A DNA stretch of 64,000 nucleotides, taken from the NCBI RefSeq assembly GCF_964340395.1, contig NC_135555.1:6136501-6200500 (forward strand), in the 5' to 3' direction. Source of the stretch: Glandiceps talaboti (Eukaryota > Hemichordata > Enteropneusta > Spengelidae). The notes below the pieces were generated by a model that was given only the letters and a program-made list of their open reading frames with translations, was not told where the DNA came from and did not search any database. Below, piece after piece: positions 12,556 to 23,876 of the stretch; within the stretch, counting starts at the first letter, position 1, and each line of letters starts with the position of its first letter. The translations under genes were made by a program, and so were the position numbers.

Positions 12556-14203
12556 GTAAGTATAATCAAAATATAAATCCATTGCAATATGAAACTGATA
12601 TTACGGACTAAAAGTGATTATGTAACAGTGACATTATACTTAAGATTTAGCAGCAAAAATCGAAGGTTTCTTTTAGGAGGTAGTATCAAACATGGTCAAA
12701 TTTGAATCAAATATAAGCAATAAAGAGAAGGAAACATTTTATATGTATTCTTGATTTTTTTTTCAAACATTTAACTTTTCCAGAAATCAGTTAGACAGAT
12801 GTCGGCGCCATCCACTCGTTCCAAGGGATTTGCAAGGGATTTTCTTCAACAGAAGAGAGGACAGCCTCTGGTATGTAATAGCAATCCCGTATGATAGCTG
12901 CCACTACCAGTATATGTCTGAAATCCATTTGAAATTAAACATTCCATATACAAGCATGGTATAAGAAAATATGGGGTTATAATATGTGCATGACTTTAAA
13001 TTCGTTTCCATTACAGTTAGAATTCCTTGGCCAAAGCTTTTGTTGGTCTTTGTAGAGATCTGTATTTAAAAGTAGTTCAGCTAGTATCACCCACCATTCC
13101 ATCACTTTAATCGCCACTTGTAAATTTACCTACATTTGCATACTCAGGTAACAACCAATCAGAACTCAAACCCAAGGTCAGCAAGTCAAAAACAACGTCC
13201 AAGCAAGGGTGAATGGAAGCAAAACAAGGTACTAAGAATACAATATTCGTTTTATAATCATTTAGTCAACTCGTCCAAGGTTTGATCTATAGTAGGACAA
13301 ACCAAAAGTATTTGCTCGAGAAATGATTGGGAAGACAGTACTTAAATAGTCCAAATGTACAATCTTACCGACAAATATAGCCTTAAAAAGCAATATGTTC
13401 AAAAAATAAACTTGAAGATCACCAGTGACGTCATCTTACCCACAACGTGTTAATTCACAGTATTGCAAGAGGATTACTGTCGTGTTATCAGCGAACTTCA
13501 AATTCCATAGATAAAACATAGTCGGGCCAAATAATGTGACCGTCCCTGTCGTGATGATAAGATCGGTCATATATAACAACTAACTTTGCTCGTTCGTTGC
13601 AGACTTTCGGTGGGACATCTGCTCCAGGTTATAACCAGACAGCATCACATGCTCCCAATAGATCTAAAAACCGAAAACGGGTAAGTTATATTACGTTTTG
13701 TGACTTCCCTTCCAGTAGTACAAAGTAGAGTCGATGGTGATTTTGTTTTAGAGTTAGACCTTAGCTTTAATGTCAGTAGAAACGTTGACAATCCTCGGAA
13801 ATATTACGACATTGTACAATACATTTTGTGTGATTCCAAAAACAAAGTGGTTGCCTTTAATAGTTCAGTTTAGATAAAATTGAAATAATAATACTGTGTT
13901 TATCCATGTTTTCCACGTTCTGCATAGGCTCCTCGACAAAGCAATACCATGTCCGCTCCAACTGCAAAGACACCTGCAAAAGGAATGGGGGACCATAAGG
14001 ATCAGCGATCATCCGCTAAAACTAATGAAAGGGGACATGCATCCAGCAGTGGCGGCGGCGGCGGTGGTGGTGGTGGTGGTGGTGGTGGTGGTGGTGGTGG
14101 AAGTGGAAGTGGAAGTGCTTCACGAGGTCGCAGGAGGAGAGGGTCAAGAAGACCACCAAAGCAGGATAACGTGTTACCGTCACCCACACATACATTGCAC
14201 TAG
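6007..14203 (+). CDS. ZNFX1: NFX1-type zinc finger helicase ZNFX1-like protein (5 coding exons)
   Basis: Coding exons are 6007-12555, 12784-12870, 13148-13228, 13603-13680 and 13928-14203, predicting 2356 aa. The order is: Ser/His/Arg-rich N-terminus (1-95); ARM-like helical region (about 95-270); ZNFX1-type FRLLRED block near 330; UPF1-like SF1 helicase with Walker A GPPGTGKT (586-593), motif Ia near 640, Walker B EEAAE (989), LIGDHQQLRP (1012), VDNFQGEE (1166) and ALSRAKK (about 1202). Then come an NF-X1 zinc-finger array (about 1281-1834), a RING-like CPKC segment near 1888, and an RZ-type finger (C2143-x3-H2147, C2163, C2169, C2172). ZNFX1 proteins act in RNA granules and small-RNA inheritance in nematodes and in antiviral RNA sensing in vertebrates. 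The role here is inferred from family membership. All helicase motifs are intact. A large Glu/Asp-rich insertion separates motifs Ia and II. Confidence 0.95.
12784..12870 (+). CDS. ZNFX1: ZNFX1-like exon 2
   Basis: 29 codons, phase 0 on both sides. It follows a pyrimidine-rich acceptor (cttttccag) and is followed by gtatgt. It encodes a basic Ser/Arg/Gln-rich segment (SAPSTRSKGFARDF). Confidence 0.8.
13148..13228 (+). CDS. ZNFX1: ZNFX1-like exon 3
   Basis: 27 codons, phase 0 on both sides, acceptor tactcag, donor gtacta (weaker than consensus). It encodes an Asn/Ser/Gln/Lys-rich low-complexity segment. Confidence 0.65.
13603..13680 (+). CDS. ZNFX1: ZNFX1-like exon 4
   Basis: 26 codons, phase 0 on both sides, acceptor cgttgcag, donor gtaagt. 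It ends in a basic run, RSKNRKR. Confidence 0.75.
13928..14203 (+). CDS. ZNFX1: ZNFX1-like exon 5 (terminal, poly-Gly and RGR tail)
   Basis: 91 codons plus TAG. After an acceptor at 13926-13927 it encodes a basic Ser-rich stretch. A 17-residue glycine run follows, made by a (GGC)4(GGT)12 repeat at 14051-14101, then GSGSGSASRGRRRRGSRRPP and a short C-terminus. The Arg/Gly composition resembles RNA-binding tails. The GGT repeat makes tract length likely to vary between individuals. Histidine- or proline-rich frames on the other strand are shadows. Confidence 0.75.
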   Translation, partial: APRQSNTMSAPTAKTPAKGMGDHKDQRSSAKTNERGHASSSGGGGGGGGGGGGGGGGGSGSGSASRGRRRRGSRRPPKQDNVLPSPTHTLH

Positions 14204-14410
14204 TTTTCGTGCATTTTAGATAACTCCTCCGACCAGAGTTTAACAAATTGATTCCAAGATAGAAACTGATATTTTAAATGAGTTCAAAAGAAAGAAATTT
14301 TGCATAAACTACTAAAAGTCCATGATTTTGTACTGTCAGCGTTTTTCGTAGTATAAGTTTGACAATATACGGTGACGTAAAAAAGCAATCGATAGCAGAA
14401 TGAACGATAT

Positions 14411-14905
14411 AGCTGCACTAGCTGCAACTGGAGCCGGGTTTTTTTTTTACCATATTTTGTTCGCTACAATAACTTACTCGTAATATTGTACCCCATGAAC
14501 AGTATCGCATTATCTGTGGATAAACGTATTTTTGTAGCTGTATACACGATAAACAAATCAAAGCAAATTGATTTTGGGACTGCACCTAAAAATGTGCGCC
14601 CTCAACGGCGATCACGATTTCAACTTGTTTCTGTACCGGCTATGGATAATATCAACTGGTTGACATGTACAATGTCTAATTATTGGTATTTTAACAATTT
14701 TCAGTGAATATATTGTGGTTGTCTGATCGAAAATTATACTCCTGTTACACCGGTACAATTTTAACATGGTGACATTCAAAACCAAGCTTTTGCTCAAGAT
14801 TCAAACTTGGCAGCACACTACCAACAGATAATATTGACTACTAATTGACAGATACAAATTTAAAGTCCTATAAAAAGAAACCCTCCCAGTTGCAGCTAGT
14901 GTAGG
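14411..14905 (+). mobile_element. MITE-like element, copy 1
   Basis: It begins with gctgcactagctgcaactgg. Its first 350 bp or so align, with the same block order, to the reverse complement of 53467-53826. Shared blocks include acttactcNtaatattg, atgtctaattatt, tattttaacaattttcag and ttgtctgatc. The homologous end falls near 14750 (cctgttaca). A second inverted terminus, cccagttgcagctagtgtag, sits at 14885-14904, so the right part may be a nested or longer variant. No transposase was seen. The 73-codon open frame at 14486-14707 lies inside it and is not a gene. Confidence 0.75.
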
Positions 14906-15729
14906 TTTAGGGAGTACTTTCTAACAAGGCCTTAGTTGCCTAGATATATGTTGAGTACCTCCTGTAAGTACAAATTTTCACAGAATGTTGATATTGGCAG
15001 CTAGCTAGCTGTAGGCATTATGGCTAGGTAGTACGTGTGTATAAGTTATGTAATTTTGCACTTGTCTAATTCTATGTCTTGCCCTACACGTGTCATGTTA
15101 TTGCAATGCCAAAATATTGTTACTATTGCAAACATAATAATCTGCTAACAAAGTGGTATACGTAGTCAGATGTTTTGAAACCTTCTGTTGATGCCGTTCA
15201 CTGTTCATATTTTTTTGTTCATTCAAACTGTAGATATATTTTCATGTTTGGTCAATTTGATCGACGATTCAAACTAATGTAGAGTAAGAAACCATTGATC
15301 GTATTCAGTACTGGGAGTGGATTGTGTTTACGTGTAAGTTGTAATGGCTTGCAGTCATTCAGTTTTAATTACAGATTGCAACAAAAAGTTAAATTTGATT
15401 ATAACTTTCCTGGGGCACACCTGAAGGACGCTTCAAAATTTCACACTAGATAAAGCCTCCGGTAACGATTTTATCAATTTGATTATGAATTCTAAAATCA
15501 CTTACCCTAACGTCACAGTCTACTTCATTTTATCTGCGTTTTAAAGCAAGCTATGGTATACAACTAGTTTATTCGGCTCAGTGTTCAGATTTCTAATGAT
15601 TGTTTTCATACTTAATTATTATTGTTGAAATATCCCCTTTGTGGTCTTTTTTCGAAACTCACAATTATAACCCATTTTTGCCATACATGGCATTTATACA
15701 ATTTACAAATGAACACTCATATTCAATTT

Positions 15730-15882
15730 GATATGGTGAATGCGGCTCAGTTTCTTTATTTACCTCAATTTCAATGTTCCGGGAGTGATCGCTGCCTTCC
15801 CCGGAACAAACAATATGAAAAAAACGACAATAAACGAAGGACATTGAGGTAAATAAAGAAATCGAACCGTATTCACCACATC
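15730..15882. mobile_element. Foldback element with nested inverted repeats
   Basis: The outer arms 15730-15769 and 15843-15882 are 40 bp, inverted, with about five mismatches (shared core tttctttatttacctcaat). The interior carries a second perfect inverted repeat, tgttccggg ... cccggaaca. The sequence atattcaatttg occurs just outside both ends, possibly a target-site duplication. Outline of a foldback/MITE; it could also fold as RNA. Confidence 0.75.
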
Positions 15883-16948
15883 AGATATTTATTAGATTGA
15901 CTTATATTCAATTTGTCATAAAACCGTGGACTACTATACCGATTATCTGTCATATTCTTCACTTTATAGATTATCACCTTGTATAATCCAATTTGTACCT
16001 ACTTAATCTTTAAGACAACCCTGCAGATGATATTGTAATATAAGATTACTTATGGCGTGTATAGTTGTATAAACAGAAGGGAAAAAAAACCGTTCCAATA
16101 AAGACAAAAGAAACAACATTTTAGCCGCATGAGGATGCTACAACATCGTACTATTTCCGGTATATTTGTATTCGTTTTCTGAACGGATTGCAGTGCAAAA
16201 TATGTAAGGCCCTTTATATTTGTATTAGTTTTCATTCAGGAAAAAAATGGGCTGTGTTTGTGTATCAACCCTACACTGACGTCATACTTTGTAGAATATT
16301 TTGATATATACCTCAGGTGTCTGGATTGCAATATCACTTGTCAAATGCTAGTAACCCTTGCGAAATGGCTCACTATAAGGCTGGAGATGTTTTTCCAGAA
16401 GTTATGTTATACAAGTTGTAAACTAAATTTTGCTAAAATCCGAAGGGAAGTGACTGAAAAAAGATCATTTTAAGGTGTTTGCAGACGCTTTTGAAAAGTT
16501 TTAAAACCAGAATGCATTTCACAAACATGTAGTCTAGCAAATTAGCGATAGTGAATGTGAGCATTTTGAATCACCTTTAAAGTTTAATTTACTGACGATG
16601 AAAAAAGAATAATGGTATGAAACAATGTGATGTCTAAGATAGCGATTAGTGATGTTACACGTACTCTGTAAGGTACGCCGTGATGGGGCGCCCTCATTGG
16701 TCAGTCCCTTTCACGTCCGATAGAGCAGTCCGGTGAGGGCGGAGCGACACGACGTATCTTACATGGATGTATACACAGATGTGTCGCATGCAGGTCTGCT
16801 TTTATTATCATATGACATGTTTGTACACATACATAAACATTCATTCATTTGTTGGCTGGATAGAGACACTAAATGTCGTAAATTTCTTCTCCAAACTCCC
16901 CTTGATAATTTAAATGAAAACAATTCTCACCTTAACAAAATTCTAAAG

Positions 16949-17190
<242 letters not shown>

Positions 17191-17610
17191 ACATACGTAT
17201 GTAGTTTAATACAAATATGATAAATATATCAAAATACATATATACCACAAATAAATTGGTTTTTTTTCCGATTAAACATCTAGTATGAATTTTACAATAT
17301 TGGATTATCTGGTCAAAACCGTACCATTCCGGAGAAATGTCCTTATAATGCTGATATGATGACTTGGTTGAAAAAAAATGACAGGGCAAATTTATTCCAC
17401 GTATACAACGGATTTAGCCTTTAGAAAAGTGGCATTTAATTATATCGGTGTTACTTACATTCTTTCCAAATTTTGCCATGAAGAAGAATTTCAGTGTTCC
17501 CAGGAAATAGTACGATAATGATTGTTGTTATATTAGTAAAGTTTTGTCATTTGTAATTCCCAGTTCAAATTGTGACATCCGTTGTAATATTATGATATAT
17601 TAGAGTTGCC

Positions 17611-17624
17611 GCTGTCATGGTAAC
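17611..17624 (+). promoter_or_regulatory. RFX X-box-like palindrome, unit 1
   Basis: gctgtcatggtaac matches the RFX palindrome gttgccatggcaac at 11 of 14 positions. It lies 199 bp upstream of the candidate first exon at 17810. Confidence 0.45.
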
Positions 17625-17809
17625 AACTGTTTTTTTAATCACTTTTCGTTGTACAAGGAGAAGAGGGATTATGATGATACAACCTGTTAGCTGTTATACT
17701 CAATTCAGATACCCATAATTCAGTTCATATACGTGGATCCCATCAACGACAACAGTACGCTGTAATAGTAAACCTCTGTACTTTCAATACTCCATTTTAA
17801 GACTTCACG

Positions 17810-17845
17810 ATGAACGCACAGTCTGCACTTGAACACAAAATTGGG
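17810..17845 (+). CDS. Candidate 12-codon first exon, unit 1
   Basis: ATG plus 11 codons encodes MNAQSALEHKIG and ends in phase 0 at a strong donor, gtaagt. It resembles the exon at 21520 (MEGQTALQMKIK): same length, same phase, six identical residues. Upstream blocks are also shared in order and spacing: an X-box, ggattatg..aacctgtt, and atatacgtgga. I recognise no protein family, and no downstream exon was identified. Alternative first exons of one gene, or first exons of tandem duplicate genes, would both fit. Confidence 0.4.
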
Positions 17846-19055
17846 GTAAGTTAAGCTGCTATTTAATTTTTTACTCTGGGAAGGTTCCTAATGTGTCCAG
17901 TTAAAGTTCGCAACATTTAAAATGAAAAAAAAAAAACCAGGCAGAATTAAAAGTGGACTAATGTGCAGATTAAGTTAAACTTTCCTCCTAAATTTTGTAT
18001 CAATGCTGTATGGATTTAAAATGTAGTTTGAACATTTAAAGTAGGTTTCATAATTTATCATAGCCCTGGCAGTACGTCTGTGGAAGGTAAAATTATTTAT
18101 GATTTTCGGATCACCCTTTCTGTGGCTTTGATATAACTTTATAGACAGTCATTAAAAAAAGAACCGATAAGACTATTTGGACAAAATACACTGTACAAGG
18201 AAAAATAAAATAGAAAGAGTATTCGACTATTTAAAGAGATACCATTTCAACGACAGGTAGGTAAAATCTATGATTATTTAAAACCGTGTTAAATGTAATC
18301 CAATTTCACGGGATATTGTACGTGGCGGCAGCAGGCGTGATTTGGACGGAGGGTGTGTCATTGAAAATTAAAAGGCCACGTAAGTAAATTAGAACATCTG
18401 TCGCGAGTGGGGTGTCCGTCATTATTTGCGAAATGAACATTTTGACAAACAAATCCATTGTTCTTTTTTGAATTATGATAACTATTTCTGATCACTTATG
18501 TATAGTCTACATGTGTATATCCAATATGACAACAGTGGTAGACAATTGCTAAGTAATATTGACGGTGAAAAGGGCGAAAATGAACTTATTCATAAATATA
18601 CGGTATAGGGGGCTGGGAACTGAGGCAACTGCGGACAGTTACTATTTTAGTACACAACATACTAGTTTATAATGGTAAGCAGAAAAAACAACGAGATAAG
18701 CAAATAAAACAAAAGGAAAAGTTAGTCGAAAATCTCTAGATAAACCTCAAGAATGTAAGTTCTTGTCAGAATATCGAGGGAAGACCACTCCGCAGAGCTA
18801 CTAAGGTCGCGACATCGAAAAAGTCGCACTGCGTTTGCAGTGGTGATCGACCTTTCTTCTGAAATTAAAAATGATTGACCGAATGCAATATATATAATGA
18901 CCAAACCAGTACATAATACAACATTATTGGAAACATTTCAGAATGCAACATGTAGAGTAAAATGATGAAGTGTGGACCTCTGATGTAATGTGATGACATT
19001 AATTCATTTCATACATTCAACAGGTGAAATGTTAGTCTTAGCAATACTGCTTGGA

Positions 19056-19935
19056 TGTAGTTACCAGGGTACACTAGTACGCCCATAGCACATTTTAGGG
19101 TTTACTAGTACCCCCATAGCACATTTTAGGGTTTACTAGTACCCCCATAGCACATTTTAAGGTTTACTAGTACCCCCATAGCACATTTTAAGGTTTACTA
19201 GTACCCCCATAGCACATTTTTAGGGTTTACTAGTACCCCCATAGCACATTTTAAGGTTTACCAGTACCCCATGATCCATTTCAGGGTTTACTAGTACCCC
19301 CATAGCATATTTTAGGGTTTACTAGTACCCCATGATCCATTTCAGGGTTTACTAGTATCCCATGGCCTACTTCAGGGTTTATATGTACCCCCGTAGCCTA
19401 TTCCATGGTATTGCAGTACCATATAGTCTATTCCAGGGTATTGTAGTGCACCATAGCCTATTCCAGGGTATTGTAGTACCCTATAGCCTATTCCAGGTTA
19501 TTGTAGTACCCATAGCCTATTCCAGGGTATTGCAGTACCCATAGCCTATTCCAGGGTATTGTAGTACCCCATAGCCTATTCCAGGGTATTGTAGTACCCA
19601 TAGCCTATTCCAGGGTATTGTAGTACCCTATAGCCTATTCCAGGGTATTGTAGTACCCATAGCCTATTCCAGGGTATTGTAGTACCCATAGCCTATTCCA
19701 GGGTATTGTAGTACCATATAGCCTATTCCAGGGTATTGTAGTACCCCATAGCCTATTCCAGGGTATTGTAGTACCCTATAGCCTATTCCAGGGTATTGTA
19801 GTACCCCATAGCCTATTCCAGGGTATTATAGTACCCTATAGCCTATTCCAGGGTATTGTAGTACCCTATAGCCTATTCCAGGGTATTGTAGTACACCATA
19901 GCATATTCCAGGGTATTGTAGTACCATATAGCCTT
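19056..19935. repeat. Minisatellite with 31-bp and 30-bp subfamilies
   Basis: The first third repeats a 31-bp unit (tttactagtacccccatagc core). The rest repeats a 30-bp unit (gtattgtagtaccctatagc core). The unit changes through hybrid copies around 19270-19400. About 28 copies in total. Confidence 0.95.
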
Positions 19936-20187
19936 CCCAAACGAAGGATTGTAATGAAATTGTATTTCAATGTTTAAATCTAGTGTGATTGGCATATCAT
20001 TCCAATACATCTTTACGCAAATGTCAATAATTTCATCTCTTAATCCCCCATATATGTCACGTCTTTGATCCGTTCATATAAACGATGGTTAAAGGTTGTC
20101 ATGAATACCATACGTTGTCATTCAGACATATCTTCCTATATTACCTTCGCCAATGTGATTGGACGAAGGCTACGTTTACATCTCGGA

Positions 20188-20247
20188 TTGTTTGTTTGTT
20201 TGTTTGTTTGTTTGATTGATTGTTTGTTTGTTTGTTTGTTTGTTTGG
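20188..20247. repeat. (GTTT)n microsatellite
   Basis: About 15 tetranucleotide units with one GATT interruption. Confidence 0.95.
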
Positions 20248-20840
20248 TATGTTTCGTCTACAGTTTGGTATGACCTTTTCTAGTCGTTACGAAACTCTTT
20301 TTGACGTTTCTTACTACGACCTTTGATTAATGTTGATGACATTAATGGTGATATGCCTAGATTATGACAGAAGTGCAAAAAGTTCTATATTGTCAAGCAA
20401 AGGCTGCTAAAAACTGTAGCTGTCGATGTCGCAGAACAGTATTTCTTTGATTTGCGTCGAATACTCGTAAAGTGTACAAAAGATACTTGCATAAATCAAC
20501 TGTGATGCTGAGAAGTGTGCCGTAACATATTGCACTGAACATGTTCGTATAGATGGTTGCCAAACATATACCCTTGACGAGAAGCTAAAGTGTACAATGT
20601 ACAGCATTGACCACTACCTTAACAAACATAGTAGTCTATAGGTGAAAGAGTTCGTATGACATAAAGTTAAGGCAGTCAAAGGTTTGCAGAAAAGAAGAAG
20701 TATGTTTTCCCTGCTGGTACATACTAGGTATTACAGATATAAGACATATTTTGAAGCATTCTAATTTAATGTACGGTACTATCATGGTATCAGGATATGT
20801 CATACAACACTAACATTAATATGTATATTGCTCTCTTGGG

Positions 20841-20850
20841 GTCACGTGAC
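20841..20850. promoter_or_regulatory. CLEAR/E-box palindrome GTCACGTGAC
   Basis: Perfect 10-bp palindrome matching the TFEB/MITF-type CLEAR consensus. No gene start was identified nearby, so function is uncertain. Confidence 0.3.
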
Positions 20851-20984
20851 TATCATGTTGCCTATTGCAAAACAAAACTGAGATATATAGATTTTTGTTA
20901 GCGAAAGCTACACATTGTTAGAAGCAAGCAATCTTATTTGGCAATAAAGGCTGCATAGTATTTCATTTTGGACAAGATACTTTT

Positions 20985-21023
20985 AAGCTCACACCACTAT
21001 TTTCTATAGAGGGGTCTGAGCTT
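20985..21023. repeat. Imperfect hairpin related to 347-386
   Basis: aagctcacaccactat is opposed to ctatagaggggtctgagctt across a T-rich loop. It shares ctatag and gtctgag with the first hairpin. Confidence 0.5.
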
Positions 21024-21305
21024 TAGGTAACGGAGTCATTAGTTTACTATCTGGTTTTGGAACAGACAATGTCTACTCATAGATAGACCAGGACTGCCTA
21101 CACCAGGATCGCCCACGATGGCATTATATTAGAATGTATTTCGAGCACTCATTGAATGAGAGAGCCTTGAAAAAGTATCGATGTTGTAAGTCGTGGATAT
21201 ACGCCATTAAAGAGCTAAAGTCTTTGTACTGTTGGGGCTAAGGGCTAAAATGTTGAGAAAAGTCGGCACTGTCACTAATGGTATATAACAGTTAAACGAT
21301 TACAT

Positions 21306-21319
21306 GTTGCCATGGCAGC
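21306..21319 (+). promoter_or_regulatory. RFX X-box-like palindrome, unit 2
   Basis: gttgccatggcagc matches the RFX palindrome at 13 of 14 positions, 214 bp upstream of the candidate first exon at 21520. Confidence 0.55.
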
Positions 21320-21519
21320 GGACATACATTATTTTTAAAACCTAATGTGCGTGTTGATGGATTATGGCGATTAGGGTAACCTGTTTGAAAATTCTAGTTT
21401 CATAGTGTAACACGCGTTGTTTTATATACGTGGAGAGGTAACGATTGATGACAGTGTCATCATATACGTGTACATTTCATACTTGTATATATTACAATAT
21501 CTACATCTTAAAATCCAAC

Positions 21520-21555
21520 ATGGAAGGACAGACGGCATTGCAAATGAAAATTAAG
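21520..21555 (+). CDS. Candidate 12-codon first exon, unit 2
   Basis: ATG plus 11 codons encodes MEGQTALQMKIK, ending in phase 0 at donor gtgagt. It pairs with the exon at 17810. The X-box to atatacgtgga distance is about 118 bp here and about 119 bp in unit 1, supporting duplication of a whole promoter plus exon. No downstream exon was identified within the window. Confidence 0.4.
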
Positions 21556-22754
21556 GTGAGTTGGACAAGGAAAGCCCCTTTTTTTTTGCTCTGACAAAGC
21601 TAGCTGTGATTTCATTTCAATCCGAAAGTTATCAATCCGAAAAAAAATAGAATGTGTTCACCTTTTCATCATAGTCGTCCAAACAAATTGTAACAATTTA
21701 CTTTAGTCAGTAGCATTTCTTATTTCCTTTCTTTTTTAAAAACGGGGTAAGTTTAGTCAAACTTGGCAGAAAAGAGTCTGAAGAAAGTATTTAACTATTA
21801 GATGGTATAATATAAAAATGATTTCGATAACATTGCTTCGGAAAATGGGGTCGGTAGGTCGGAATTTCGTTTATTCCCCGCCCTTTTTTGTGTATGTTTG
21901 TTGTTGGGAAATTGATTCAACCTTAACACAATACACTCTTGATAGCAATACTTCTGTGATTATTTAGCAAGGTGTAAATGATGACAATTATATGTGAAGT
22001 AGACGAGCACAATACGCAGACTGTATTGTGTCAATTCAACTTTATTCTCGATTTTTCTCGAATGCGAGTTTTTTGACCAAAGATACTTTGATAAGAACAT
22101 TTACACGGAAATAGAAGAAAATTCTCACTGTTTTACTTGAGAGTGTAAAAAAATACTTAGGGTCAAGGGTTTGAACTAGAGTAGGTCGGGTTAACGGAAA
22201 CACATGATTTCTTTATTGGACCTGTACCCCATTAAATGCTACACAAGAGTGGTTGTGAAATGAACGACGAGCTGTGCCACTGTTAGAACAATATTACACG
22301 TAAATGAAATATATAAACTCTATAACGAATATTACAGTCATCAGTTATCAGATTATCCCAGATTTAAGTAATTAATTTATTAAAAGTTGGTTATTTTGTA
22401 GTTATGGTTGAGTAGTTGTGGTTAACATAGGAATGTGTACATTTCAAAGTAAACTGAGTTCGTGCACTTGAAAAAAATGCTCGTAACCTCGCAAATGTCG
22501 GTGAAGTCCAGATGCTGTAAAGTAAACCTACAAGAAACCGATCTCTTCCTCAAGAGAGCTCTTTTAATAATGACAGGTACTAGGTTGTAGATGATATGTT
22601 CTATTGCATGCTGGTAATGTTCTCACCCGTCATCTCAGTGCAATTTTGAGTGTCGCATAGAGAGTCGCAACCTCGGATTCCAAATACGGTTCTAATATTT
22701 AAAAAAAAAAAATTTTGTGAAACCTTTTATGTTTATTTTATTTTATCATAATTG

Positions 22755-22866
22755 TATGTTATGTTATGTTGTGTTGTTTTCTGTTGTGTTGTGTTGTGTT
22801 GTGTTGTGTTGTATTGTGTTGTGTTGTGTTGTGTTGTGTTGTGTTGTGTTGTGTTGTGTTGTGTTG
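22755..22866. repeat. (TGTGT)n pentanucleotide microsatellite
   Basis: Mostly perfect gttgt units over about 110 bp. Confidence 0.95.
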
Positions 22867-22889
22867 ATGTTAGAGATATATATTCAAAT

Positions 22890-23082
22890 CCTATCTAATC
22901 AAATCTAATATAATCTAATATAATCTAATCTAATATAATATAATATGATATGATATGATATGATATAATATGATATGATATGATATGATATGATATAATA
23001 TAATATAATATAATATAATATAATATAATATAATATAATATAATATAATATAATATAATATAATATAATATAATATAATATC
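22890..23082. repeat. (TAATA)n pentanucleotide microsatellite
   Basis: ctaat units grade into tgata and then long perfect taata units. The Tyr-Ile-Leu/Ile frames on the minus strand are artefacts. Confidence 0.95.
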
Positions 23083-23834
23083 AGAACTACGCAACCTCGG
23101 ATTCTCAATTAAAAACTGATCCGATAAGGGATTTCGGAATTCTGAATTCCAAAAAAAATTAGCAAACAACATACTTTAGGAACTTTCGATTTAACAAATA
23201 ATAAAAATAAAAAATTCAAAAAAACAAAACCCAAAAAACAAATAAACATAGGTAACACAACTGAAAAGTGTACTCCATATTAGAAAAGGCTAGTTGAACT
23301 GCAAAATAAAAATAAACAGATAATCCACGCAGCTAAGTATATACTACTAGTAGAACGCGTTGAAATATTCCACACAGTTTATGTTGTATTTTGTAATGTT
23401 CAGTCTTCAAATTATGGTAATACTTGCATTTCTCATAAAATGGCCTTGCAATACAGTTCTCCACGGGCCATAAGACCAAGTGACGTCCTAAGTTGCTACA
23501 AATATGAAATATGTCCGACCCAATCATTACCTATAAAAATAGAAATCTCAAAATATGAGAATACTTCATCTTGAGATATATATTCTAATCATAAATTATT
23601 GTATATTTAGATATTATTCACCAATTTTCTATCGTCCGAGGAAATACTAGTTATTAGTCTGTGACTCGTAGAGATACCCTTTTTGTCACGAGTATTTTCC
23701 GGTTGAAAGAAAAACATTGGAGAATAATGCGATTATACCTGTACATGATAAATGTTAAGACAAAGGTGGGGGGATAATATTAGCAAATCTGGACGTTTTG
23801 ACTCATAATCCAACTACCAGTGTCGTAGACACGC

Positions 23835-23876
23835 GTTGCCATGGCGTAGAACGGAAAACCAGCAGGGTATAAATGC
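23835..23876 (+). promoter_or_regulatory. X-box-like palindrome with TATA box
   Basis: gttgccatggc at 23835-23845 is followed about 24 bp later by a good TATA motif, ggtataaat, near 23868. A short ATG frame (MHFIMSTSNYER) starts about 40 bp beyond but lacks a convincing donor. This may be a core promoter whose untranslated exon splices to the 24713 exon, or an independent one. Confidence 0.35.

Noticed and set aside
9513-12582. Many 60-124-codon frames on both strands within the main ZNFX1 exon
   Set aside because: They overlap a conserved coding exon in other frames and show no domain of their own.
13896-14246. Val-, His- and Pro-rich frames around the GGT repeat
   Set aside because: Shadows of the ZNFX1-like exon 5, whose frame is fixed by the acceptor at 13927 and the phase of exon 4.
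14486-14797. Open frames of 73 and 61 codons
   Set aside because: They lie inside a MITE whose other copy does not preserve them.
19056-19935. Possible CRISPR array
   Set aside because: Units are head-to-tail without unique spacers, in an animal genome; it is a minisatellite.
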